This document shows positions 54,245 through 64,000 of a stretch of 64,000 bases of DNA, one piece after another. Position 1 is the stretch's first letter. The number at the start of each line of letters is the position of its first letter. This stretch comes from Macrostomum hystrix. Taxonomy: Eukaryota > Platyhelminthes > Macrostomidae. The position numbers were made by a program, and so were the translations under genes. The stretch is taken from assembly GCA_950097015.1 (NCBI GenBank), contig CATNEN010000025.1, forward strand, positions 6,190,001 to 6,254,000, read 5' to 3'. The notes beneath the pieces were generated by a model that ran no database searches, was not told where the DNA came from, and saw nothing but the letters and a program-made list of their open reading frames with translations.

Positions 54245-56833
54245 ATGCAGTTCTGCTCTGCAGCAGCTGCCGGCCGCACATGCATGCTGCTGTTGCTGCT
54301 GCTGCTTCGGCTGACTGCTTCGAGTGCTACTAAAAGCCTAACCGACTCAGACTGCCCGTGGCGTCATTGCCAAGACTTGGTCGTCTCTGAATACCCGGTG
54401 ATCAGCTCCATCTACCGTACAGTGGCCGTCTCAGTTCACCGCTGCTGGCCGCCGCCTTCGCCGCCTTCGCTGCCGAATTCGCCGACTTCGACAAGCTGCA
54501 GCATGCCAACCGGCCTGACCTCGCCAGGTCAGGTTGTCAGTTTTAGACTGACCCGAGCCGACCTGACGGCCGCTCCGCTGTCTCAAATCTGCCGACGATT
54601 TCCAAACCTAACCGAGCTGGACTTGACGGACAATAGCATCGAGGATGGCCTGTCAGCGACGACAGTTGGGGTGGATCACGAGAGCTGTCAGCTGGCCCAG
54701 CTGCGCCGGCTTAACCTCAGCGCCAACCGACTGAAGCACCTGGATCTGGCTGACTACCTTGAGCTGCTGCCTAGTCTGGAGAAGCTGGACGTGTCCGACA
54801 ATCCCAGCCTGGAGTCGCTCTATATCAGCCGTCTCACACCTGAGCGCCATTTCAGACTGAAGACGCTCACCGCTGCTCGCTGCGGTCTGAAGCAGGTGGA
54901 CCTGTCCCTAGTGCGGCTGGTCAGTCTGCAGGACGTCAGCCTGAGCGGCAACCGTCTCGCTGAGGTCACCAACCGGCTTGGCTGGGTATGGACCACGTCG
55001 GATGTCCGGGCCATAGAGAGGCAGCGAGATCGGATGCGGCTGGAGGACCCGGCGTACTATGTGCGCCTCTCCGTGCTGCTGCTCCACAACAAATTCGGCG
55101 CCGGCGCTTTTGGCCCCAACAGGCTGTGGGGGCTTCTCGTGCCCGACATTGGGCCCGAGCAGCGTCAGGCAGATGCCGTTGTTAACCATTTAAAGCGCTT
55201 CCGCGACGCCTTCCAGTCGTTTGTCGATGTTGACAATTCTGGCAGCACTGTCGCCTGCGACTGTCGACTCCTGCACGCGTGGCGCTTCTTCCGGGCCGTC
55301 TATGCAGATCCGCGCGAGTTCTCTAAGCGCAACGCGCTGTCGCTGGACTATTGGACCGGCCTGCCCTGCGCCGGTGATCCGGCAAGGCGGACGCTGCTAG
55401 CGCTTAACGAATCCGACCTGGTCTGTCGACACGCAGATGCGTGTCCCGCCGGCTGCGCCTGCCTGGAGACCGTCAGACCGGCGGGACTGACCATCGACTG
55501 CGAAGGTGCCGGTCTTCGCAGGCTGCCGCGCAGGCTCCCAGTCAGCGTCCACGGTGGCAGCCTCTACGATTTGCGTCTGTCTGGCAACGCAATCGCTGAC
55601 CTGAATGATCAGGACACCGCCGCAGATGGTAGCAGCTCTTCGGTGGGGCCTCTTGTCCAGGGCCTTGATTTGAGCTACAACGCCCTGACAGCGGAAACTG
55701 ACTTCACTCCGTTGCAGCGCTTCACGGCGCTTCGCTGGCTGAACTTAACTGGCAATCCCATGCGAGACCTCCCCGACTCTCTGCTGAACCTGACGGCGCA
55801 TCGAGCTCGCCTTCGCCTTCTCTTCACTGGCCAGGGATTCGTTTGCTCCTGCGGCCTCTTTCAGCCGGCCAAGTGGCGCCTGGTGCGCGCGGCGCTGGTC
55901 AACTACCGGGATGTGCAGTGCGACAGCGAGACTGGGGAGCGGATGCGCTCTCTGCTGGAGTACCGGCACAGGTACTGCCCGGCCAGGTACAACTCCACCT
56001 CGGTGGTGTACAAGGAGCGTCACGTGGTCAATCAGTCGGTAGTCATTGGTGTCGGCATTGTGTCCGGAGCGTTAGTGGCAGTTCTGCTCCTCATCACCCT
56101 CGTTGTCATTGCGACCAACGTGTCGAGACGACGCAGGCGACAACATCGACCGTCGGCAGCTCGACACCCCACGCTGGAATCCTCGGCTGCGGCAGCTGCG
56201 GCAGCGTCGACCGTCACTTCGGCCGCTTCGCCGTTAGTCGGCGTTCTTTGCTCCACATCCGGCAGCGGAAAGTGTCACCACTGCCGAGACCAGCTCCAGC
56301 ATCGGCTGCTGCAGCACCGAGCGGACAGTGCCGCCCCTCTCCGCGTTGGCATCCCACCGGATCTGGTGCCGTCCACCGGGTCGCCCTACGACACGCCACG
56401 CTACGTCGATTTTGAGCGATTCTCTCGCGACAGTCTGGCAGCCGTTAAAGCTTCCTACGGTGACAGCGGCAGCAGCGGCGGCAGCAGCAGCGATCTCAGC
56501 AGTGACCTGACCTGCGGCCCAACTATCGGGCCACGCGAGACGGCGGAACTGCAGCAGCAGCCGTATCAGCGGCAGCAGCTCACTGATAGGCCGCACCGGC
56601 ATAGACGTAAGCACGGACGGCAGCGCCAGCATCAGCAGCAGCAACGGAGAAGTCTTCAACTGATCGGCTCCCGGTTGCCTCAACCGCCTCCGCTGCCACC
56701 GCCCAGGCTAACAATAGCACCGCCGCCCCCGCTGCCTCCGCTGCCAATAGCTGGCTTGGTGGCCATTCCGCCGTGCGCCAAGTACTCCAGCATCGGCGCC
56801 GGTGGGGTCAGCGGCGTGGAGACGGACGTCTGA
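54245..56833 (+). CDS. Toll-like LRR receptor without a TIR domain
   Basis: Single-exon 862-aa type I membrane protein; ATG at 54245, TGA at 56831. Signal peptide 1-28 (MLLLLLLLRLTASS). LRR block 1, about residues 95-245, has repeats such as LTELDLTDNSI, LRRLNLSANRL, LEKLDVSDN and LQDVSLSGNRL. About 90 irregular residues follow, then an LRRCT-like cap (C338-D-C340...W...C). Residues 400-432 form an LRRNT (C-P-A-G-C-A-C...C...LPRRLP). LRR block 2 (LYDLRLSGNAI, VQGLDLSYNAL, LRWLNLTGNPM) ends in a second LRRCT (C534-S-C536...C577). TM is about 599-623, then RRRRR. LRRCT-LRRNT-LRR-LRRCT before the TM is the protostome Toll layout, but the 239-residue tail has no visible TIR. Instead it has poly-Ala, S-P-Y715-D-T-P (YDxP, Crk/Nck type), Y720, poly-Gln/His and a proline-rich end. 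A different LRR adhesion receptor is the alternative. Confidence 0.85.
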   Translation: MQFCSAAAAGRTCMLLLLLLLRLTASSATKSLTDSDCPWRHCQDLVVSEYPVISSIYRTVAVSVHRCWPPPSPPSLPNSPTSTSCSMPTGLTSPGQVVSFRLTRADLTAAPLSQICRRFPNLTELDLTDNSIEDGLSATTVGVDHESCQLAQLRRLNLSANRLKHLDLADYLELLPSLEKLDVSDNPSLESLYISRLTPERHFRLKTLTAARCGLKQVDLSLVRLVSLQDVSLSGNRLAEVTNRLGWVWTTSDVRAIERQRDRMRLEDPAYYVRLSVLLLHNKFGAGAFGPNRLWGLLVPDIGPEQRQADAVVNHLKRFRDAFQSFVDVDNSGSTVACDCRLLHAWRFFRAVYADPREFSKRNALSLDYWTGLPCAGDPARRTLLALNESDLVCRHADACPAGCACLETVRPAGLTIDCEGAGLRRLPRRLPVSVHGGSLYDLRLSGNAIADLNDQDTAADGSSSSVGPLVQGLDLSYNALTAETDFTPLQRFTALRWLNLTGNPMRDLPDSLLNLTAHRARLRLLFTGQGFVCSCGLFQPAKWRLVRAALVNYRDVQCDSETGERMRSLLEYRHRYCPARYNSTSVVYKERHVVNQSVVIGVGIVSGALVAVLLLITLVVIATNVSRRRRRQHRPSAARHPTLESSAAAAAAASTVTSAASPLVGVLCSTSGSGKCHHCRDQLQHRLLQHRADSAAPLRVGIPPDLVPSTGSPYDTPRYVDFERFSRDSLAAVKASYGDSGSSGGSSSDLSSDLTCGPTIGPRETAELQQQPYQRQQLTDRPHRHRRKHGRQRQHQQQQRRSLQLIGSRLPQPPPLPPPRLTIAPPPPLPPLPIAGLVAIPPCAKYSSIGAGGVSGVETDV

Positions 56834-58274
56834 ACGAGCTGTCGCGCATATGCTCAAGAGTTGGTACTCAGCAGCACTTGGTCTATCATTTCTGTTAGAG
56901 CCCAAGGGAAACTCGCCTTTGATCTCATTTGAAGAGCTTTCACTGGCCCAATTTGTGGCTCCGAGTTCGATTTTGGTCCCACATACCGTGGCCACACGTG
57001 GCCCGTGGCCCCTGGGGATAAAAGATGTGAAACCGGCCACCGTTGCTGCTCAAAAAGACAACTCGCTGTCGCATTCTATAAAACTAGTTTCAAACAGAAA
57101 AAAACTATTTTACTTAAGATCGTTGGACAACGCTGGAGATCTTTTGAAATCGATGTACTTTTAATTTCGTCGGTTAATTGTTTGCATTTCTTCTTCAGTT
57201 AACTTTCTGTTGTTGTACTTTTAGTTGTGTAGATTTGAAAAAACGCGAATAGATCAAATGTTATTAATTTGCTAAATAGGCTTGTTTTTAAATCCAATAA
57301 AAGAAAATGATCGCGGCGAATGCAGCAGCTTCCGTTAATTTTTTAAACGATTTTTTGGTTGGCTAAAGTTTTGGGTCGTTAAAGCGCAGACTAATTAAAG
57401 CGATACTTTTAGCGTCAAGATTTTATTAATCAAGATTTCGAGCACCTGCTGAGGCCTGCTTTCACCTACTTTAATTATTGATTCTTTAAAGCGTTAAAGA
57501 TTCTCTCTCGCGATTTTGTAAGTAAGTAGAGCTGAAAATAAATTTCAACTTGTTCCGTTAAAACGTTATTCAATCACTAATTATTTAAGTAACGAAGTCT
57601 AGAAACGAAAATTAACGAAATCCGGAAATTTGTGGGGAAAATTGTTAAATTCTTTTTTATCCGAATACTTCATATTTTATCCGGTTAATCGTTACTTTCC
57701 CTTTTAACGATCTTAAATAACGATTTTAGCTAATAAAAATTTTTTCATGCCAAGCTTGATTTGTCCAAATAATTACAGGGGTATCTCTAGTCCAGGTCCG
57801 GAATCTAACTGTATCGACAATGCTTTCTTGAGCACAAACAGAGGCTGTGTTTGCCCGACATTGATTTTCCAGCCAATCTGTTCGTCCAATTAAGGCAGAT
57901 ATGGAGTGCATCTAGCAACTAGTTTGGAGAATAAAGTGAGCTTCATATCGAGCAATGAGATAGATACAAATAACTTTTCTACTCGACAGTGCCATTCCGC
58001 CGCTGTTGCACTCTTATAAACTTTTCATGCTCTCAAATTTGTTGCCTCAAGTGAGTCTGCGAGTCGCCATTAAAATGTTGAATTTACATTCTGGAAGGAA
58101 TATTTTGAGCTGTTAACTAATATCTTTCTAGGGATATTTTAATAAGTTCATTATTATGCCGCGTTTTGTTATGCTTGCTATATCCGCAGTATGAAATATT
58201 TCAGGGGTTGGCAAACTCCGGCCCGCGGGCCAGATGCGGCCTTCGAAGTTTCCAAATCCGTTGTCCGACCCTAC
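56834..58274. other. 3' flank of the LRR receptor, AT-rich, no gene seen
   Basis: A canonical AATAAA at 57296-57301 would give a 3' UTR of about 480 nt. From about 57300 to 57730 the sequence is unusually rich in GTTAA/TTAACG strings. No ORF is supported. Confidence 0.5.
57296..57301 (+). terminator. Polyadenylation signal AATAAA, LRR receptor
   Basis: First AATAAA after the stop codon at 56833, in AT-rich sequence. Confidence 0.45.
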
Positions 58275-59245
58275 AGTATCCTGTCTCATCTCTCCCGTGT
58301 CTCATCTCTCCCATGTCTCATCTCTCCCGTGTCTCATCTCTCCCGTGTCTCATCTCTCCCGTGTCTCATCTCTCCCGTGTCTCATCTCTCCCGTGTCTCA
58401 TCTCTCCCGTGTCTCATCTCTCCCGTGTCTCATCTCTCCTGTGTCTCATCTCTCCCGTGTCTCATCTCTCCCGTGTCTCATCTTTCCCCTGTCTCATCTC
58501 TCCCCTGTCTCATCTCTCCCCTGTCTCATCTCTCCCCTGTCTCATTTCTCCCGTGTCTCATCTCTCCCGTGTCTCATCTCTCCCGTGTCTCATCTCTCCC
58601 CTGTCTCATCTCTCCCGTGTCTCATCTCTCCCGTGTCTCATCTCTCCCGTGTCTCATCTCTCCCGTGTCTCATCTCTCCTGTGTCTCATCTCTCCCGTGT
58701 CTCATCTCTCCCGTGTCTCATCTTTCCCCTGTCTCATCTCTCCCCTGTCTCATCTCTCCCCTGTCTCATCTCTCCCCTGTCTCATTTCTCCCGTGTCTCA
58801 TCTCTCCCGTGTCTCATCTCTCCCGTGTCTCATCTCTCCCCTGTCTCATCTCTCCCGTGTCTCATCTCTCCCGTGTCTCATCTCTCCCATGTCTCATCTC
58901 TCCCGTGTCTCATCTCTCCGTGTCTCATCTCTCCCGTGTCTCATCTATCCGTGTCTCATCTCTCCGTGTCTCATCTCTCCCGTGTCTCATCTCTCCCGTG
59001 TCTCATCTCTCCCATGTCTCCTCTCTCCCGTGTCTCATCCCTCCCGTGTCTCATCTCTCCCGTGTCTCATCTCTCCCGTGTCTCATCTCTCCCGTGTCTC
59101 ATCTCTCCCGTGTCTCATCTCTTCCATGTCTCATCTCTCCCGTGTCTCATCTCTCCCGTGTCTCATCTCTCCGTGTCTCATCTCTCCCGTGTCTCATCTC
59201 TCCGTGTCTCATCTCTCCCGTGTCTCATCTCTCCGTGTCTCATCT
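58275..59245. repeat. 16-bp minisatellite TCTCATCTCTCCCGTG, about 60 copies
   Basis: The unit is TCTCATCTCTCCCGTG, with CCCCTG blocks identical to the array at 27455-28430. A TCTCCTGTG variant recurs at 58431 and 58671, a 240-bp (15-unit) duplication. Some 15-bp units (TCTCCGTG) occur towards the right. All plus frames are open and not coding. Confidence 0.97.
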
Positions 59246-59529
59246 ACGAGCCGTAAGTTGTATGATAAGAAATAACAATAAGTGAAGACTAATTGAAGTC
59301 AAAGTAGAAGGTAGCTAAAAAGTACAAAATATCGTTAAGAAAAGTGCACATTACACAAACAATTTTATTGATTAAGAGAAAAAACATAATTAAGATCGCT
59401 GCACTCACAAAGTTAGATAAGGAGAAATGGATATATCAGTTAGGCGTAAGTTCTGAGCACTGCTCAGAACTTCATCCCAACGAAGGAATGCACTCGGTAG
59501 GCGAAATTGAGACCAGCATGATTATTGCG
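59246..59529. other. Spacer with a perfect 25-bp palindrome
   Basis: AT-rich spacer holding the inverted repeat at 59448-59472. No gene. Confidence 0.5.
59448..59472. repeat. Perfect inverted repeat, 12-bp arms, 1-base centre
   Basis: AAGTTCTGAGCA, then C, then its exact reverse complement. It could be a dyad protein-binding site or a foldback of a small element. No flanking terminal repeats or target duplication were seen. Confidence 0.9.
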
Positions 59530-59845
59530 ATGCTGTGAGATTGAGAGATTCTGTGAGATTGAGAGATGCTGTGAGATTGAGAGATTCTGTGAGATTGAGA
59601 GATGCTGTGAGATTGAGAGATGCTGTGAGATTGAGAGATGCTGTGAGATTGAGAGATGCTGTGAGATTGAGAGATGCTGTGAGATTGAGAGATGCTGTGA
59701 GATTGAGAGATTCTGTGAGATTGAGAGATGCTGTGAGATTGAGAGATGCTGTGAGATTGAGAGATGCTGTGAGATTGATAGATGCTGTGAGATTGAGAGA
59801 TGCTGTGAGATTGAGAGATGCTGTGAGATTGAGAGATGCTGTTAG
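59530..59845. repeat. 18-bp minisatellite, about 17 copies
   Basis: The unit is TGAGATTGAGAGATGCTG, with a TTCTG variant in a few units. 18 is a multiple of three, so frames on both strands stay open. Confidence 0.97.
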
Positions 59846-60395
59846 AGTAACCTGTAAAAGAGACAAAAAGCAGATAACAAATGAGCCCCCCGAGTCGGCC
59901 CAGTGGTTTTCTGATGGCTACCAAATTTGAAAACAAAATAGGTTTCTTTTCAATAGAAGCTCAAAAGCAAAAGGCAGCAATCGATGAAATCGGTGATTAA
60001 AAATCAATTGATTTTCCTGTCTTTTTCACCCCTCACTATTTCAGCCACAGAGAAGCTGCCTGTTGCAGAATCTGAGAGTGCTAGAAAGGGGTGGATTCTC
60101 ATACAAGGCTAGCGTTGGGGAAAATTTGCATTTTTGGTCCCACATCCCCACAATCATAGCCTTAGGGGGTGTACGACACCGAATTCCCGGCCAGCAACTA
60201 GGGCTAGCTTCGGGCGAAAAGCTAACTTTTAGGCGGCTGCAGTCATCATTGGTATGCGATTGATATAGGCAAGGCTTTGTAGTGCAATCAGACAAACCAG
60301 ATGCTGTGAGTCGAGCTTTAGTAGTTCTCTGTCAGAGTGTTTCATGCACTATGGATAGGCGATTCGCTTGCCATTTGTTGGGCCTGTCAACAAGT
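59846..60395. other. Intergenic, no gene seen
   Basis: An A-box-like GGCCCAGTGGTT near 59898 has no B box at the expected distance. Opposed short frames at 60063-60263 and 60295-60041 are not supported. Confidence 0.45.
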
Positions 60396-61645
60396 GGGAT
60401 CTCATCGGTGTGGGATCTCATCGGTGTGGGATCTCATCGGTGTGGGATCTCATCGGAATGTGATATGATCGGTGTGGGATCTCATCGGTGTGGGATCTCA
60501 TCGGTGTGGGATCTCATCGGTGTGGGATCTCATCGGAATGTGATATGATCGGAGTGGGATCTCATCGGTGCGGGATCTCATCGGTGTGGGATCTCATCGG
60601 AATGTGATATGATCGGTGTGGGATCTCATCGGTGTGGGATCTCATCGGAATGTGATATGATCGGAGTGGGATCTCATCGGTGTGGGATCTCATCGGTGTG
60701 GGATCTCATCGGAATGTGATATGATCGGAGTGGGATCTCATCGGTGCGGGATCTCATCGGTGTGGGATCTCATCGGAATGTGATATGATCGGTGTGGGAT
60801 CTCATCGGTGTGGGATCTCATCGGAATGTGATATGATCGGAGTGGGATCTCATCGGTGTGGGATCTCATCGGAGAGGGATCTCATCGGAGTGGGATCTCG
60901 TCGGAATGTGACATTATCGGAGTGGGATCTCATCGGAATGTGATATGATCGGTGCGGGATCTCATCGGTGTGGGATCTCATCGGAATGTGATATGATGTG
61001 TGGGATCTCATCGGTGTGGGATCTCATCGGTGTGGGATCTCATCGGTGTGGGATCTCATCGGAATGTGATATGATCGGAGTGGGATCTCATCGGTGCGGG
61101 ATCTCATCGGTGTGGGATCTCATCGGAATGTGATATGATCGGTGTGGGATCTCATCGGTGTGGGATCTCATCGGAATGTGATATGATCGGAGTGGGATCT
61201 CATCGGTGTGGGATCTCATCGGAGAGGGATCTCATCGGAGTGGGATCTCGTCGGAAGGTGACATTATCGGAGTGGGATCTCATCGGAATGTGATATGATC
61301 GGTGCGGGATCTCATCGGTGTGGGATCTCATCGGAATGTGATATGATCGGTGTGGGATCTCATCGGTGTGGGATCTCATCGGAATGTGATATGATCGGAG
61401 TGGGATCTCATCGGTGTGGGATCTCATCGGTGTGGGATCTCATCGGTGTGGGATCTCATCGGAGTGGGATCTCGTCGGAAGGTGACATTATCGGAGTGGA
61501 ATCTCGTCGGAAGGTGACATTATCGGAGTGGAATCTCGTCGGAAGGTGACATTATCGGAGTGGAATCTCGTCGGTGTGGGATCTCATCGCTGTGGTATCT
61601 CATCGGTGTGGGATCTCATCGGTGTGTGATGTTGTCAGTGTGAGA
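60396..61645. repeat. 16-bp minisatellite, about 78 copies, two unit types
   Basis: Type A is TGTGGGATCTCATCGG and type B is AATGTGATATGATCGG, mixed with AG-, GCG- and AAGGTGACATTA variants. A GGTGCGGG marker recurs at about 60567 and 60743, a 176-bp (11-unit) step, and again near 61093. Confidence 0.97.
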
Positions 61646-62039
61646 TCTTAAGTTGTCTTTCTTTAAAGTTTGGTATGGGATTTCCATTATTTATCGGGAA
61701 ATATCGATAAGATATTTTTTAATCTTGAAGTGATTGGAAAGGATTCACACTTGCGGCTGCACAGTCGTAGCACCTTCGGTGGGGTATTTCGTATTTCTGA
61801 AAGAACTTTTGAAATTCGAGCTGAGTAAATCCGTCTTTCCCCTGGAGGAGTATTAGCTGCCAGGTGGTATTGTAAATAAAGGCTTGGACACAAGGGGGAG
61901 TGGAGTTTCTTGGGGGCATTTCAGGAACGCTACACAACCTTCTTGTACTATAAGGTAAAGTGTAGGATATATCAGCTTGACTCACAGCAAGAATAATGGT
62001 TTACGGCTTGAATCATGTCTAACAGTCTATGATTCTAAA
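61646..62039. other. Intergenic, no gene seen
   Basis: Unique spacer. The minus frames 61893-61687 and 61985-61719 have no recognisable domain. Confidence 0.5.
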
Positions 62040-63727
62040 GATAAACACCCATTCTATTAGATAATAACTATGTCTCCACGATAAACACCCAGTGTCTAAC
62101 AGATAAACACCCAGTCTAACAGATAAACACATATTCTAACTAATAAACACCAATTCAAACCGATAAACACCAATTCTAACCGATAAACACCCAGTCTAAC
62201 AGATAAACACATATTCTAACTAATAAACACCAATTCAAACCGATAAACACCCGGTCTAACAGATAAACACCCATTCTAGCCGATAAACACCCGGTCTAAC
62301 AGATAAACACCCATTCTCGCCGATAAACACCTAGTCTAACAGCTAAACACCCATTCTCGCCGATAAACACCCAGTCTAACAGATAAACACATATTCTAAC
62401 TAATAAACACCAATTCAAACCGATAAACACCCATTCTAACCGATAAACACCCAGTCTAACAGATAAACACCCAGTCTAGCCGATAGACACCTATTCTAGC
62501 CGAAAAACACCCAGTCTAACAGCTAAACACCAATTCTAACCGATAAACACCCAGTCTAACCGATAAACACCCAGTCTAACAGATAAACACCCAGTCTAAC
62601 AGATAAACACCCATTTTAGCCGATAAACACCCAGTCTAGCAGATAAACACCAATTCTAACCGATAAACACCCAGTCTAGCAGATAAACACCAATTCTAAC
62701 CGATAAACACCCAGTCTAGCAGATAAACACCAATTTTAACCGATAAACACCCAGTCTAACAGATAAACACCAATTCTAACCGATAAACACCCAGTCTAAC
62801 CGATAAACACCCAGTCTAACAGATAAACACCCAGTCTAACAGATAAACACCCATTTTAGCCGATAAACACCCAGTCTAGCAGATAAACACCAATTCTAAC
62901 CGATAAACACCCAGTCTAACAGACAAACACCAATTCTAACTGATAAACACCCAGTCTAGCAGATAAACACCAATTCTAACCGATAAACACCCAGTCTAGC
63001 AGATAAACACCAATTTTAACCGATAAACACCCAGTCTAACAGATAAACACCAATTCTAACTGATAAACACCCAGTCTAGCAGATAAACACCAATTCTAAC
63101 CGATAAACACCCAGTCTAGCAGATAAACACCAATTCTAACCGATAAACATCCAGTCTAACAGATAAACACCCGGTCCAACAGATAAACACGCAGTCTAAC
63201 ACATAAACACCCGATCCAACAGATAAACACCCAGTCTAACAGATAAACACCCAGTCAAACAGATAAACACATATTCTAACTAATAAACACCAATTCAAAC
63301 CGATAAACACCCGGTCTAACAGATAAACACCCATTCTAGCCGATAAACACCCGGTCTAACAGATAAACACCCATTCTCGCCGATAAACACCTAGTCTAAC
63401 AGATAAACACCCATTCTAGCCGATAAACACCCGGTCTAACAGATAAACACCCATTCTCGCCGATAAACACCTAGTCTAACAGCTAAACACCCATTCTCGC
63501 CGATAAACACCCAGTCTAACAGATAAACACCAATTCTCGCCGATAAACACCCAGTCTAACAGATAAACACCCAGTCTAACAGATAAACACCTAGTCTAAC
63601 AGATAAACACCCATTCTCGCCGATAAACACCCAGTCTAACAGATAAACACCAATTCTCGCCGATAAACACCCAGTCTAACAGATAAACACCCAGTCTAAC
63701 AGATAAACACCCAGTCTAATAGATAAG
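62040..63727. repeat. 20-bp minisatellite, about 83 copies
   Basis: The unit is GATAAACACCCAGTCTAACA (20 bp), often alternating with CCAATTCTAACC units to give a 40-bp dimer. The array keeps an exact 20-bp register for over 1.5 kb. A CAATTTTAAC marker recurs 280 bp apart (62731/63011), CCATTTTAGC 240 bp apart (62611/62851), and an ATATTCTAAC string 1,060 bp apart (62211/63271). Confidence 0.97.
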
Positions 63728-64000
63728 CTCACAAATATTTGGGAAATATATTTTAAAACAGCACTTAAACAGAAACTTGTCAATGCTAAACAACATTCTG
63801 TAAGTGACTGTAACGCACAGCGTGACATTATCCAGAACTCAATTTCTGCCAAGCTAGGGATTCTTAGAATCCAAGAAAATCCACAGTAGAAATGGGATAA
63901 CCGGCATTCGGATGGGATTACTGAAAGTTTCCATCCCCTAGTAGAAGATGGAAGCTTGCTTGTACGGAGGAGACCGAGAAATTCTTCAGATTGCTTCTAG
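63728..64000. other. Right edge, no gene seen
   Basis: Unique sequence to the end of the window, without an ORF or repeat. Confidence 0.4.

Noticed and set aside
55843-56415. 190-codon plus frame inside the LRR gene
   Set aside because: It is a shadow frame of the GC-rich LRR receptor.
58166-59285. Three long plus frames beside the right-hand 16-bp array
   Set aside because: Same reason as the array at 27455. The short unique N-terminal part is not recognisable.
59890-59912. A-box-like GGCCCAGTGGTT as a SINE head
   Set aside because: No B box occurs at the expected distance.

Overview
The window is animal nuclear DNA: protein genes interrupted by GT-AG introns, class A GPCR and leucine-rich-repeat receptor architectures, GC-rich coding exons set in AT-richer non-coding DNA, and no operons or bacterial signals. 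A repeat-rich lophotrochozoan or flatworm-like genome is the most natural guess, but this rests on general character and not on a diagnostic sequence. The species cannot be named from the window.

Tandem minisatellites dominate. About 25 arrays, with unit lengths from 4 to 35 bp, add up to roughly 30 kb, a little under half of the window. The largest are a 23-bp array (1219-6317) and a 31-bp array (29425-34720). Several show a second level of order, in which blocks of many units were copied (for example 1,932 bp = 84 x 23 bp). One array (11879-13397) carries a telomere-like CCCTAA core in each 17-bp unit. Most long open frames in the window are translations of these arrays and are not listed as genes.

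Four protein genes are supported. (1) 23691-26642 (+): a two-exon class A GPCR, 461 aa after splicing, with non-canonical DRY and NPxxY motifs. (2) 35478-40652 (+): a three-exon type I membrane protein of 363 aa, with a signal peptide, a Cys-rich Ig-like ectodomain, a Ser/Thr mucin stalk, one membrane helix alone on a 90-nt exon, and a tail with an ITIM-like tyrosine motif. (3) 44371-43781 (-): a 196-aa protein with an N-terminus that looks myristoylated or palmitoylated, and a TATA box upstream. (4) 54245-56833 (+): an 862-aa LRR receptor whose two-block ectodomain resembles protostome Toll, but whose tail has no visible TIR domain. Three of the four are surface receptors and the fourth is probably membrane-tethered. 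Nothing in the sequence shows that they work together.

Layout: 1-750 ambiguous ORFs; 1.2-6.3 kb 23-bp array; 6.3-23.6 kb mixed minisatellites with a tRNA-like fragment and a decayed ORF; 23.7-26.6 kb GPCR; 26.6-35.4 kb arrays; 35.4-40.7 kb mucin/Ig receptor with arrays in both introns; 43.8-44.6 kb minus-strand gene; 45.4-53.5 kb arrays; 54.2-57.3 kb LRR receptor; 58.3-63.7 kb arrays.
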